Source: Membranipora membranacea (lineage: Eukaryota > Bryozoa > Gymnolaemata > Cheilostomatida > Membraniporidae). From it: a stretch of DNA of 64,000 bases. The position numbers and the translations under genes were made by a program. Where the stretch lies: NCBI GenBank assembly GCA_914767715.1, contig OU612065.1, positions 33,048,001 to 33,112,000 of the forward strand. Direction: 5' to 3'. The notes under the pieces are model-generated. The model saw only the letters and a program-made list of their open reading frames with translations, searched no databases and was not told the DNA's origin. Below are positions 45,721 to 57,599 of the stretch, piece by piece; the stretch's first letter is position 1, and each line of letters starts with the position of its first letter.

Positions 45721-46426
45721 AGAATTGTACAGAATTGTCAGACAATTCTTGGGTATGAAACGCAGTGTTTTGTTTTTTTTCAAGATGTCCATTTCTCCAA
45801 TTGTTCTGTTGATATCTAGAACACTAACTTGCCTTATTTGTTTGGACATACAAATCAAAAACAAAGTCATCTCTTTGTGTTTTGAAACCTGGGTCTAACT
45901 TTGCGTTATGCTTTCGATTTTCTACTACTTGAGAGTCAGAGATGGGATCATTGATTAAAGGACTAGCTAAATCAACCACCTATCGTTAGCTCTCTGGAAA
46001 TTATTAACTGGCAAAACATGTTGCAGCCTTGTATGAATTAGCACATGGTTTAAGTTACAGCAGTTTCTGCTACTGGGAGACTATGTTGATAACAATGGCT
46101 AGAGGAAATAAGACATACTAGTAATGAGATATACTACAAATATCAAGACCGGATAAAAATTTAAGTATATGAAACCTCAAACGCATCAAAAACTGAAGAG
46201 TTTATCAGGCGGAAGGCTCCACACAACGACTTCAGCGAGGGTATAATGGCGATTGTGTACACTTCCTGCTTTGGCCTGATAAAACATTCATGTATAAAAT
46301 ATGTTGTGCCTTGGCTAGGTTCAATATGAATGTGTCCAATGTTGGCTCCAAGGAGGCAACAAGTGAAGTGTTCCCATCAGTAACAGAAAACAATGTGGAA
46401 AACGAACTACTTAAAAAGAAAGTTAA
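45721..46426. other. Old flank of peptide family; no gene
   Basis: ATTCATGTATAAAATATGTTGTGCC followed by CCAATGTTGGCTCCAAGGAG parallels 14615-14690 upstream of copy 5, so this is distal upstream sequence of a family member. AGAATTGTACAGAATTGTCA near 45720 is a short local repeat. No coding support. Confidence 0.4.
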
Positions 46427-46865
46427 AAATGTGGTGATTATAAAAATATATGACAATAGTAATACTTCGTTGTTCTGTTGATGACCGTTGAGTCTTTTAA
46501 TTCAGATTTGAAGATGACTATATTTTGCCTTCACAACAGGAGTTGAAATCCTGTACCAAAACTGATCACACCATAACATTATCAGCAATTAATGGTTTCC
46601 ATCATAACTTCCAAAAAACAAAACATAAGACATGACAATATATTGCATCCTACGAATGTATATTTTTAGCATGAGGCAATGTAAGCTTGATATCCGGCTC
46701 AAAAGCATTTTTTTGGTTCACATTAATTACAGTAGAAATAATTGCAGCATTTTTGGTCTGCAATACACATATCAATCATCACAATCAGTAACAATAACAG
46801 ACGGCGTGGTAATTTTTACCAAAAAAAAGGAAACCATTATTCAATTTGATACAATATTACCAAAT

Positions 46866-47200
46866 CAAGAATACTTCCAGTTGGTTAGAAGCTTAAAGGA
46901 AAAATGTTTCATATATAAAGAAGCTTCAACTAACAGCAATCACTCAGTTTTCCACAAACATATCAATCTTCAGCATTCAAAACTAGCTGTAAGTAAACTT
47001 GTTAACCTGTGAACATGTAATACCTCATGTCTGAAAGTTGTCATTTGAAGTCACTTGAGTATTTTGATTATGAACCACAAGGATGGTCATGAATTGTCTC
47101 AATACAAAGGAATACATTATTACGGGTAGAGCCATTTTAGGCAGCAGTTTGATTTGTTTCATCTACCCTATTTCAGATTTACAACATGAAGGTCTTTGGT
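46866..47200 (+). pseudogene. Secreted-peptide gene copy 11: signal exon shortened, no mature exon
   Basis: Promoter (ACTTCCAGTTGG near 46873, ATATATAAAG at 46911-46920), 5'UTR exon (to 46988, donor GTAAG) and the intron 1 acceptor are intact. The signal exon reads ATGAAGGTCTTTG and goes straight into GTAAGT at 47199: 13 bases instead of 43, an exact loss of 30 bases that removes ten hydrophobic codons and rebuilds the splice junction. About 200 bases into intron 2 the sequence changes to foldback-family DNA at about 47405, so there is no mature exon. Transcription is possible but no secreted product. Confidence 0.8.
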
Positions 47201-47698
47201 AAGTTTACAAATGTTAAAATATAAATAAACAAAGAAGTGAAGTCTTCAACATCTTATTACTGATCATCAGACTTTTGCTCTGTTTGGGATGTATTTCTTC
47301 ACCAAGGGGAATACCACAACCTGTGTACCCCATTGTGTGTCATGATACCATATATCATACAAAAGTAAGCACATATCAGATATCTTTTCTCATCTGTCTT
47401 TCCAAATAGAATACATCAGCTAAACTATGCTGGCAGAATTATCAGAAAACTTTGCTACAAATAAAGATGTACAACATCGCTCACCAGTTGAGCGAGGAAT
47501 TACTTTGTATCAATTGTCCTACATGCCTAAGTGGAGAGAAGTGATATGTGAATGGGGCCATATTTTCCACAGAACCACTGACTACTGAAAATATGCTGAC
47601 AGATGCTGAAAAAAATCAAACTTTGTGTAGCAGCATGTAGTATGAGTACTGATTATTGGCATAGTCTAAACTACGCTCCTTGTGATTATTGAGAGTGA

Positions 47699-47791
47699 AT
47701 GGCTCTCAACTATTTCTATTTGTTAGACAAAGATGCTCTGAGCATGGAGTTGGCTCTGAATGTTATTGTATGTGGGCTGAGGGAGGCAAAG
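47699..47791 (+). other. Possible coding exon in foldback copy (cf. 32075-32167)
   Basis: ATG-initiated, beginning MALNYFYLLDKDALSMELAL, ending at CAAAG|GTAAAT. The same frame is open at 32075-32167 and 61849. No domain is recognised. Confidence 0.3.
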
Positions 47792-48737
47792 GTAAATCAA
47801 CTATTTGTAAGCCTGGTATATATTCATTACATGTCTACAAAGGAGCTCTTGATGTTATACTATATCATTCTCAGCCATCTCAGTTATATGGTGTACAGGA
47901 AGCAATTTTGGTATTTTTTTCTCTCACTCTTGGATGGTAGTTCCATAGTAGGTGTTGGCACTAGAACTGATAGTATTAAAGTAATAAATTTCAATCTGTC
48001 AGCTTGAGTGCCACAAGCAGGGAGGTTAGCCACTAACAGGCATAATTACATAATTACCTTGATATCCTTGTTGTCAAAATTTTTAATTGTCCAACTAAGT
48101 ATAATTAACACTGTTTGTTATTCCTTCACACACATTCCATTGCACTTGTAACAAGTCATCATGACACACTTGTGGAATCAGGGAGACAGAAGTCATTGTG
48201 AGCGGAGCTAACTTCCTGTCTTTTGCTTCTGATAATGAATGCGGTGAGTTTTTAATTTCGCGAATATTCATTTTATAACGATGGTTGTTTGGGTGGAAGT
48301 GCAATCATGATCATTCTTTGACAGAAGAGTGAGGGGGCGGGAAGTTGTAACCTTAACCTAGATAATTGTCCAAAAAACCTGAAATTCTCTTGTGCACTTA
48401 TTTTCCAGTATTTGCAACAATGTTTCATTGATTTTTCGTGCTTCTTGGTCAACTTCAAGAGTTGATCCAGCATTATATGATAATCCGTGTGTTTATCCAC
48501 AGGTTGTCTATTTTTTAAATCAACTGGTACCTTATAAGTTCTGTGAAGGTTGCCTATGAATGGCAGTGTAAACAAAATTAACATTCTGACTGGCTTATTT
48601 TGATTATGACTTCATGGGTAAATAACTTGGATACCAACAATACATCCAATTTTCCTCGGCTAAGAGGTTGATGTCAAGTGAAAGGTAAACAATAATGTCA
48701 AATAGACACAGTGAGAATCTTGTTCAAATTCAATGAG

Positions 48738-48960
48738 CTAATCCCACTGAAAATTACAGCCTTTAAGCAGATAATCTTTCAAAGCTCTCAGATTATTATT
48801 ATCGGCTACATTGATAAATTTATAATTTACAGGGACCACCAGACATTCTGTACAACCGAGTTCTATTGTGTCATTGAATGATAGGCCTGTTTGATTTACT
48901 CTTGCTTCTTTATACCCATATACCATATAATTCAGAGCTTTCCCGATTGGGGCAAATCTT
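48738..48960 (-). other. Possible coding segment of the foldback family
   Basis: Open on the minus strand: begins ALNYMVYGYKEARVNQTGLS and ends with a NNNLRALKDYLLKGC region. In the 59.65-kb and 63.05-kb copies ten bases are missing after the first part and the frame is lost; at 34.6-34.74 kb the second part remains open. Recurrence of the same peptide pattern in diverged copies suggests former coding function; family unknown. Confidence 0.35.
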
Positions 48961-49589
48961 TTCTTTTCTTTTCATCATGATCGATGTAACTCGAAGGCAG
49001 TCCATTTGAGTTGAGAGTGATTAGTTCCAAATTGTTGCATGAAAGCTTGTGATACTCCCTTCATCCCACACTTCTAGAAGCCAAGCAAATAGGCCTACTC
49101 ATCCCTCCACGAGAAGATATTGTTAAAGAGATTATGTGTAAAAAGTTTTCCACTGACAATATTTCAAAGCACAGAACACTCCAGGTATTGTAATGATAAG
49201 CCGACGAAATCCTGATGTTCAAATCTATTAAGTCGTACCGTACCCTACTTCGTTTTTTGTGTGCAATCTGTCAATGTTAGCAGCAATTGCATATTTAGAA
49301 TACATCAGCCAAACTATTCTAGCGGAATGATTACAAAACTTTGCTACTGCTAAAAGGTACAAAATAGCAAACTGGTTGAGCGAGGATCTACTTTGTATAA
49401 AACATCCTACATGCCTAAGTGGAGAGAAGTGATATGAGAATGAGGCCATATTCTCCACAGAACAAATGATTGACAAAAATATTACTGAAAATATGTTTGC
49501 TGATGCTAAAAATTGATTACTGATTATTGGTATAGTCTTAATCTAAGTTACTCGGGATTTTTTAGCGTGAATGGCTTTCATCAGCTGTT

Positions 49590-50771
49590 TTGCAGCCAAT
49601 GGAGCACAGAAAAATATTTGTATTTACACCGTATTTGTTAGTTAAAACACGGTGTCCTGCTCAAATATGCATTCAAAATTGAAGTTGTGCATCACCAACA
49701 AGAGATGAGACAACTAGAAGAATTGCTTGTGAGCAGATTTTGTCAGCCGTTGTGCGCTCCTACTTCTTGGTCATTTGTTTAAGGTGCGCTGATACTCACT
49801 CAGTATATGCATGTGCTCCATTTATAAGCTGGAACTTAAGCTTGTTTTTTTCTGACTGCTCACCTTACACTTTTGCATGTTCCCCTCAAAGACTACACCA
49901 AGACACATGAAGTCTAAAGCAATTTTTTAACAGGCAGCCAGTTCCACAATTAATAATGCAATATTTTTACACCATAATTATTCATGGCATCTAAAAGCAA
50001 ATTATATATATCATGTATTGTATGGTCCTTCTTAGATATCAACATGAGGTACAAATTGCACAACTATAGTCAGTTTCCATTTCCATAGATCTTTTAGTTG
50101 TCAGGTAACATTGTGCAAAAGTCGATGACTAAATCATCAAGTTATGCTGAGATGTCCGGCCATTGCCGTTCCCAAAAGTGAAAGAGATGAAGTTTACTGA
50201 GATTATACAGTACCTTACCAAAATGTACATCAAATATGAGGAGAAGACAGGCTACACAAACTATAACTACATTTAGCCAAAACAAAATAAATTTGTTCAA
50301 TGTAAAAGCTTGCATTACTGCAGCAGGACTAGCTACAAGACGTTGACTTGATCTGTGTTTGGTCAGTAAAACCTCACAGCCGTAATTTATCAGAATGATA
50401 ATAATATTTCCATTCGAGTCATTGTTGACCTAAATTGTTAACAAAAACAATTATTCATAGTGGTGAAAATTATAAAACCACATATATAAACCTTCTATTG
50501 GTAAGTCGTCAAGCAAATTTACTGATTGCATTTTGTAAAAGTAACTCTTAATATTTGATTATGTTGGTATCAGGCATTCTAAGAGAGGTTGCATAATTTA
50601 TCTTGGAACCTGAAACGATAAGACTAATTCGTGTCCTGGAAAACATCTCGTTTCAATTCCATAATGGTACGACACCTTCTACTTTTCCGTGTACATTAAA
50701 ATTCACTGTAGAAGATTGTGTTTCTAATGTCGTAAATCAGAATTATGTTAATGTCGAAAGTGACCAGCAAC
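49590..50771. repeat. Shared 0.7-kb segment and downstream flank of copy 13
   Basis: 49590-50130 matches 4930-5455 and 21235-21760. From about 50150 the sequence matches the flank of copy 3 (5650-6290), including the antisense frame at 50603-50791. No gene is otherwise supported. Confidence 0.6.
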
Positions 50772-50791
50772 AATTCCAGGTGACGGGGTAG
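50603..50791 (+). other. Conserved antisense reading frame downstream of copy 13
   Basis: Fourth open copy of the 62-codon frame (MEPETIRLIRVLEN...QQFQVTG), oriented tail-to-tail with the peptide gene. Confidence 0.22.
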
Positions 50792-50974
50792 ACAACTCAA
50801 TATTTTGTACCTCTCTGACAATTTTGTATATAGCAAAATATTCCTTTCAATATATACAAGAGGTGTATGCAAAATATAGACACTCAGACTACACAAATTA
50901 ACTATAAAACAACAAATATTATTCTTTGCTCTCAACTGATAAATGGGAAATTTCATTGTTGTAAGTCAATATTT

Positions 50975-52060
50975 TGTATATTTGGAAGAAAAAATATATC
51001 AAGGATTTGTACAATACAATGTATTTTAATGTTTCAGACAAAAAACAATGCGGTGATACTAAACTCATGGTATACTTCTCATCGTGGTTTACATATTGCA
51101 TTGAACCCTGAAAAATGAAGAAAACTGAATAGAAATTATTATAATCATTGATTTGGTGATCACATTGTAGTAAGTATCCTAAAGATACATGCCACAGGTC
51201 ATTTGATGGAATCATTCTGATTTGTAGATTGATGACTGATAATGATTGATTAACTGATTGATAAACCAGTTCTGTTCATTAAAATCAGGTGTATGGTCGT
51301 TCAGACTAAAATTCCACAAAATTATCATGTCAAAATATTATTGTTACTTTTCTAGTTATTACCTGTTTCGTTTCACCAAGTTAGCCAAAAAAGTTATCGA
51401 GTGCAGCTCCACTTTTCACCCCCGCTTTATAAATTGCTTCTGCAACTCCAGCTTCTGTCTGTGAGACAGCTGTAAAGATAGATGAGAACATATATCTAAT
51501 ATGAGCTCACTCTCACCTTCTTTCATGACATACAGAAGGGGGGGGGGAGGAAACAGGCTAAGTATCATGTATTGTAAAAGCTTCAGCTTTAGTCTGAGTC
51601 AAAGTTGGAATGCAGATGAGAATACATATTTGATAAGTGGTTTTTTCTATGTAGAAAAAAATCTTCAATCGGACAAAAGACCAGTGATCAGCATGGGGGA
51701 TCTTATATCTTATACATGGTTTATTGATATTTGAAATTTTTAAACTTACCAATTGAAGCGATAAGCATTGAGATCAGTACAAATACCTTCATTATGTTTT
51801 ATCTGGAGAGAGAATGAAACGATTCAAAATGATGTCTGTAACAGCCTAACCCTAAAAAAAAATATGTACCACATTTCTATACAATACATGAGGTGTAGAC
51901 AATAATTTATGACCCACTCTGTAATTTCAAATCACAAGACTCAAGTTGATTTATATGTCAGCTTCCAGATATGAGATATGCAGGTTCACAGTTTGAAAGA
52001 AATACTTACAGCTAGCTCGGAACTCTTTGAATTGATATGAGTCTGGAGAACTGAGTGATT
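50975..52060 (-). CDS. Secreted peptide precursor, copy 13 (intact, short class, 43 aa)
   Basis: Signal exon codes 51792-51750 (MKVFVLISMLIASI, same as copies 2 and 3); mature exon codes 51469-51381 after TTTACAG. The mature part begins AVSQTEAGVAEAIYKAGVKS and goes from GAA directly to LDNFFG-stop: ten codons present in the long class (GFVADQAVKG) are absent, in frame. The C-terminal Phe-Gly is kept. Compared with the long class it has gained Glu and Tyr and lost one helical turn set, so activity may differ. 5'UTR exon ends at 52010; 3'UTR donor CAG|GTAATA at 51362; 3'UTR exon from 51107. Only the family's general form supports a secreted, possibly amidated peptide. Confidence 0.78.
51574..51635 (-). 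pseudogene. Decayed duplicate mature exon in intron 2 of copy 13
   Basis: The reverse complement of AGCTTCAGCTTTAGTCTGAG with its upstream TTCTCATCTGCATTC tract, as in copies 2, 3 and 14. A run of about ten G (near 51538-51547) lies between it and the active exon. Confidence 0.5.
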
Positions 52061-52077
52061 GCTGTTAGTTGAAGCTT

Positions 52078-52133
52078 CTTTATATATGGAATATTTTCAT
52101 TAGAACTAGATGCCAAACCAACTTGAAGTATTC
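52078..52133 (-). promoter_or_regulatory. Core promoter of copy 13
   Basis: TATATAAAG on the minus strand at 52078-52086, preceded by CCAACTTGAAGT near 52122-52133, one base off the family CCAACTGGAAGT: the CAACTG half is lost while the GAAGT end remains. Confidence 0.55.
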
Positions 52134-55100
52134 TATATTCCGAAATATGTGATCAAATAAAATAGTTGTTTCCCATTTTTTTGGAAAATTTATCATGCCA
52201 TATTATCTTATTGCTATTGACTGTAATGGTTGATATGATTATTGCAGACTAAAATGCTGCAATGATTTTTACTTTAATAAAAGTGAAAAACATACTGTTG
52301 ATGAGACCAATAACAAATTTCAATTGCCTAGTGCTAAAAACAAAAGCCCTTACATTCCAATGATAAAATGTGAGGGAAGCAATAATGGGTTAAGACTAAA
52401 AGGATATGCAAAATTATGCCACTTAGCATAATTAGTTTCATGGAAGTGATTGGGGAAACCATTAATTGTTGGTAAAGTTATGGTGAAATGGAACAAGACA
52501 TAAGTCCTGTTGCTACTTTATCGAAGAATACCAGCTCATTTGCAAGTTTACTTGAAAATTATGGTGAAAAAAGAAAAAAATGGTAAGCTTGAATGACGCA
52601 CATTTGGGTATATAAAAATCATAAAGCTGAGCTTGATGCATTATTATGTCGGTTATCAATATTGCAGACCAAAAACGCCGCAATTCCTTTGCTGTAATAA
52701 AGTTCAACCAAAAAATGCTGATGAGCCGGAGAAACTGATCAATTCGCCTGATGCTAACTAAACAGAAGCATATGCCTTAAAGGTAAAAAGGATATAGAAA
52801 TTAATGCCATTTCATATGTTTTGTTTAATGGAAGTTATGAGGGAAACCATTAATATGATGTTACAGTGTAGTTGGTAATGGAACAGGATAGCATGTCCTG
52901 TTGGAAAGTTTATGTATCAGCGATGAGAAAAGTATTGTCACATTCTAGTTCTTATTATGTGTGTCTAACTGTCTTAGACTTGGCTCCTCGCTGAAATGCG
53001 GTATTAGTAACTCTCTGTGTACGTCAAAGCTCTGTTATAGCTGAATGTGCCTAATTGATTTTAGACAATTTTTCTCTCTTTGGAAGTGCTTCCTTTGGCT
53101 GACTGAATCAGATAATTCTCTGATTATATGTTTACTGTTATATGTCATGAACCCGCTCCCTGGCGCTGACTGAATTTTACAAGTGTCAATTAGGCTTTTA
53201 TAGTGCTGATTTGCTGTCCTGTTATTGTGCAACGTTTGCATTTACAGGCGTAAAGGTGTTAACCTTGTTATTGGTTTTAGCCTCAATTTCGTCATTACCC
53301 TCTTTTGATTCGCGTGTTTTGTCAGTCTTAATTATCTAGCTGTCAAAACATGGTTAGTCTGTCCTTTGCTTGACCTTCCCTTATTTTCGTTTTGGTCATT
53401 TTTAGATAATTTATGGTGTCAAGTGCACCGGTTTATCCATGGTGTAATCTGTTCGCTTTCCGGTTTTGCAATCTTTCCAGGGTTGTTTTGAAGATCTTTT
53501 ATGACTTCTATTGCTCGTGATTTTCAAATAGCTTATGGTGTCAACTGCACTTGTTTTCTATGGTGCAATATATTGGTTTTCTAATTCCGCAATCTTTCCA
53601 GGGTTGATTCACGTGCCCAAAGATCCCGTGACTCTGCGGTTATTTTGAAGATTTTTTTGTGACTTCTGTTGTTTTCCCGTTGTGTGATTCTTCACGGGTT
53701 GTTTCACGTGCCTAGATTTCGCATGGCCCTGTGATTATATTTTGTTATATTTCAATTTGTCTCAGTGTATTATTCCTTCTATTTACTACAATATTACTAT
53801 TTTTCATCACCATATAGCCCGTGTCTAGATAAATTTCAATAATGATAATCTATGATGTTTGAGCTTTAACCCTACACTGAAATGTTTAAGTATGTTTCTG
53901 TTGAGTCTTAGTTTAAGCGCTTAGTAATAATTGAATTTAAACTAACTTTGCTTTGTTTTGTTTTACAGATTATGTGGGGTTAATGGTGATTTCCTGTCTG
54001 TACAATATGCTGGGTTAAATCTCAATGCATACTCTACTACACTATCGCCCTGATTCGATTTCATATCTATAACTCTAAAGTCCTTGGTTCTCCTATCATC
54101 AATTCGAAGTCAGCTAACAAGCAGCAAAGCTCTCACGACAAGCAGATCAAGCCTATAATAATCATGCCAAAACAGCTATTCAAATTGACAACATGTGGAT
54201 GACAATTGAACTTATGACCATAAAAAGATGATCAGTAATTAAAAATGTGTTATGATGTCTGGTGACCTAGGCCTCACCCTTAGTCTTAGCTTTTGACTTT
54301 TGCAATCTCATTGTTTTTCTCCGCTTTTTGAAACCAATCACCAATATTAGGGGCAAAGGTAATTAGTTTTGACAAGTGTCATATTTTTATGGGGTTTCTA
54401 ATCTAGCTTATGATTGGTTATCAATTTTTATGGTTTTGGCCCAGGGTCTGGTACAGAAATGTGTTGGTTGAATATTAACAAGTTATTCACTGCACTGTGT
54501 CTTCATATGATATATTGTGATTGACCTTTAGTTTTGTACTGCCACACTTTTCGGAAATAAAATTTGTTATCTCCGTTGTCAAAGATTTTGACTGTGTGGG
54601 TGTATCCCTCTAATTTTCTTGTACGGTTAATCGTTTGCTGCATCTGACAAATGGTTGAGCGAATTCTCCAGCATAGGTTTTGGCTGTTAGATACTTGACA
54701 TCGGCAAAATGTGGGCTTGCAGGACTACAGGTTCCAGGGGCCAATGGCATAAACCCTCCCTAGCCTTCTCTTCAGACTCTATCCCATGCTTAATTTGGTC
54801 CAGATGCCCATGTGAGGGAATTGATGAAGTCAGTGTCCGGTTTTTTTCCTCATGGTGTTTACCTTAGTGTGAAGTTTGATGCAGTAATTCTGCCTATCCG
54901 TGCAGCTTTCTAAAAGCAACTATTACTCTGGTCCATAGTGTTACACTGAACATCATATATTTCTACAGCGGTTAGGTTCACTTTCTGCATGAGTTGTGCT
55001 ATAGATTGGATTCTTTGACAGTGTTTCATAACATCATTCTTGTGGAGTTTGGTGGCAGTCCTGAAATTGACCTGTTACCACATTGTCAATTGTCAATCAG

Positions 55101-55980
55101 GTCAAAGATTATAAATTGTTGTTAGGATTATGGTACGGGCATTCAATTTGTTGTTATCCCTTATGACTTGTTACATCATGTTACAGCTCTGTTATGTAAA
55201 CCTTGATAAACTCAATAAAAAATTGAGTTCACACTGTGTATCTGTCTGGTCATTCATGAAAATTATTGCTAACCGCTTCAGACAAAAAAAAATCCTTGCT
55301 ACATCTTGACCGGAAAATGTAAATTTGTCACAACCTGATATTTATTACCTGGTGGGAAAATCGGCTCGCTTGCTCTCAGCTGTACCAGAGAAAGTGTTGT
55401 CACTGTATCCACAGCTGGGAATCAGGGATAGCATTGTCATTTGACGATTGTCTTTTGTTGAGGCGGTTATCCTCTTACTTGAAATTCAAACATTAGATTA
55501 ATTTATTGACATCAATGAAAGCGACAAATTGATCATGATTTTGTATTCAATCTCTTCAAATTTGTTTGATATGCACTAATTTTATGTTTGCATTGAATGT
55601 GGCTCATCTCTCAGGCGATTACTTGGAGTACATTTTGCTTTTAGATATCAAGATCTGCTTTCTTTGCTGATAGTGTGGTTAAAAAAGCTCTTGTTAAGGC
55701 ACTGTCAGAGAGAGAATGTCCCAGTTTGGCGATAAAGTTATGTATCTCAAAGTATGAGATGGGTGGCCATTTTGTCATGGCATCATCTTTGGCTATCAAT
55801 TAGGATCTGGAACTGAACCTTCAATCTTGAATTATGTCATATAGTCCCTTGTTCTGATATTTTCTGGTACCTTTTGTCAGGCTAGGTCAGTTGTTTTCTT
55901 GTTACAGAGCATTTAAAACCATGATGCCTTCAGTAATCTTTCAGTGCTTCTGTGTCCCACGTTTCGACTTCATTCAATGA

Positions 55981-56018
55981 TATCACAGAGTAAGGATATT
56001 TATCCTTACTTTGTGATG
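55981..56018. repeat. 18-bp stem hairpin
   Basis: TATCACAGAGTAAGGATA and TATCCTTACTTTGTGATG pair around a TT loop with two G-T pairs. ATATCACAGAGTAAG recurs at 56231-56245, so the sequence is part of a small repeat. Confidence 0.75.
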
Positions 56019-56249
56019 ATATCAATTCGCTGCTTACAAGATCTGCATATTATTGTGATGTTGCTTGGTGTCTGATGACCAAGTAAATTGACATAAATAT
56101 GGGCCGGCATGAAATACACATGTTGCTAATAACTCACACTTTGGTGTTCTGTGGTACACATACCAGGCTTGATAAACCAGATCCAGTGCTTGCAGTATAT
56201 TTCTTGCGCTGAATCATTCAGACCACCATTATATCACAGAGTAAGAATG

Positions 56250-56350
56250 TAGAAATTATTGATACAATGAAGAATTAGAGCGTGTTATGATATATCCTCT
56301 GCAATTTTATCATATCATGCTCTTATTGTTCATTGTATCAATAATTTCTA
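56250..56350. repeat. Inverted repeat with 21-base perfect arms
   Basis: TAGAAATTATTGATACAATGA at 56250-56270 is exactly mirrored at 56330-56350, with a 59-base loop. Next to the ATATCACAGAGTAAG repeat; possibly the ends of a tiny DNA element. Confidence 0.8.
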
Positions 56351-57530
56351 TACTATACCAAAAGTGTTACCACGTATCCCAGAATCATAACCTTGTATGT
56401 TATGACACTGCAAGAATTACATTGCTAGTTTGTAGGTTTGAGGTGCTAGAATTTTTTTCTCCTTCCCAATCCCAATGTGTTCCTCGCTGGATTATGCACC
56501 TGATTGGTGAATGCCACCTCCAGAAAATGCGCTGCTACCGAGTTGGCAAAGAAATATGAATATTTTAGTATGCTTCCAATGGTAAAGTGTCCCTTATACA
56601 TGGGCATTGAAAACGCAGCTTCAAATTATAAAACTTTTATTTTTGGGCTCAGTAAGTCGCCCATTGTTCCTTGCATTATAGGCAATACAAGGAATCAGGA
56701 GAAAAGTGCTGGTATTGCAAAATCCTTTTTTTCTACAAACCAACTTTGCAAACTGAAAACTGAGGGGAGCAGTGGCAGGAGGTGATTGAGTTAAGCTACA
56801 GAGTCACCAGTGCGAAATTGTAGAAGGTCATGGCCTTTGATACCATTTCAATTGGATTGACTAAGTTTGTTGGGACACATGTTATTTTCATAATCTGTGC
56901 TATAAAGTTGAGCTGATTCAGGTATGCAAAGACTTCAGGGGCTTGAGGTTTTGCAGATTATGTCTGTGAAGAATTGACTAGAGAGACTAGTTCACTTCTG
57001 GATTGATAACAGACATAATATTGCATCAAGCTCAGCTTTATGATTTTTATGTAGCCAAATCTGCGTCATTCAAGCTTACTTTTTTTTTTTTTTTACCATA
57101 ATTTTCAAGTAAACTTGCATATGAGCTGGTATTCTTCGATAAAGTAGCAACAGCACTTATGTCTTGTTCCATTTCACCATAACTTTACCAACAATTAATG
57201 GTTTCCCCAATCACTTCCATGAAACAAATTATACTACGTGGCATAATTTTGGATATCCTTTTAGTCTTAACCCATTATTGCTTTCCTCACAATTTATCAT
57301 TGGAATGTAAGGGCTTTTGTTTTTAGCACTAGGCAATTGAAATTTGTTATTGGTCTCATCAACCGTTTGTTTTTCACTTTTATTAAAGTAAAAATCATTG
57401 CAGCATTTTAGTCTGCAATAATCATATCAACCATTACAGTCAATAGCAATAAGATAATATGGCATGATAAATTTTCCAAAAAAATGGGAAACAACTACTT
57501 TATTTGATCACATATTTCCGAATATAGAAT

Positions 57531-57578
57531 ACTTCCAGTTGGTTTGGCAGTTCTAATGAAAATATTCCATATATAAAG
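57531..57578 (+). promoter_or_regulatory. Core promoter of copy 14
   Basis: ACTTCCAGTTGG at 57531-57542 and TATATAAAG at 57570-57578, both perfect matches to the family consensus. Confidence 0.62.
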
Positions 57579-57599
57579 AAGCTTCAACTAACAGCAATC

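Larger units (their letters stand above)
46427..47958 (+). repeat. 1.5-kb segment duplicated at 60561-62110
   Basis: From AATGTGGTGATTATAAAAAT to AGTAGGTGTTGGCA the segment is nearly identical to 60561-62110 in the same orientation. Differences include a GTGGA triplication in the later copy and single bases. It contains the gene relic copy 11 and the outer part of a foldback copy. Confidence 0.9.
47405..49585 (+). repeat. Foldback-family copy, forward, with internal rearrangement
   Basis: Matches the 31.8-33.2 kb sequence to about 48735, then family sequence whose minus strand is open from 48960 to 48738 (below), then a repeat of the outer block at 49240-49560 ending in GCGTGAATGGCTTTCATCAG. 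Inside are several short frames; only those noted separately are conserved between copies. Confidence 0.6.
50772..52655 (-). repeat. Left arm of inverted repeat C
   Basis: Reverse-complement partner of 57005-58893, from the TCCAGGTGACGGGGTAGACA end to AAAGCTGAGCTTGATGCATT. Carries peptide gene copy 13; the other arm carries copy 14. Scattered differences, including T-run and C-run lengths, show the arms are not an exact echo. Confidence 0.85.
52656..57004. other. Loop of inverted repeat C: 4.3 kb, mostly unique, no ORF
   Basis: 52656-52970 is distal upstream sequence of the family (cf. 7700-7990). From about 52975 to 57000 the base composition is less AT-rich than the surroundings and nothing matches the rest of the window. 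A degenerate tandem repeat of about 120 bases (TTATGGTGTCAA...CAATCTTTCCAGGGTTG) spans 53400-53620. TTGTTTTGTTTTACAG at 53953-53968 is a good acceptor and AATAAA occurs at 54556-54561, so a non-coding or UTR exon is possible. No frame longer than about 95 codons is open and none has a recognisable domain. Confidence 0.4.

Noticed and set aside
46632-47012. 126-codon ORF, identical-type ORF at 60766-61146
   Set aside because: It runs through the promoter, TATA box and 5'UTR exon of peptide gene copies 11 and 12. The two are one recent duplication, so conservation carries no weight.
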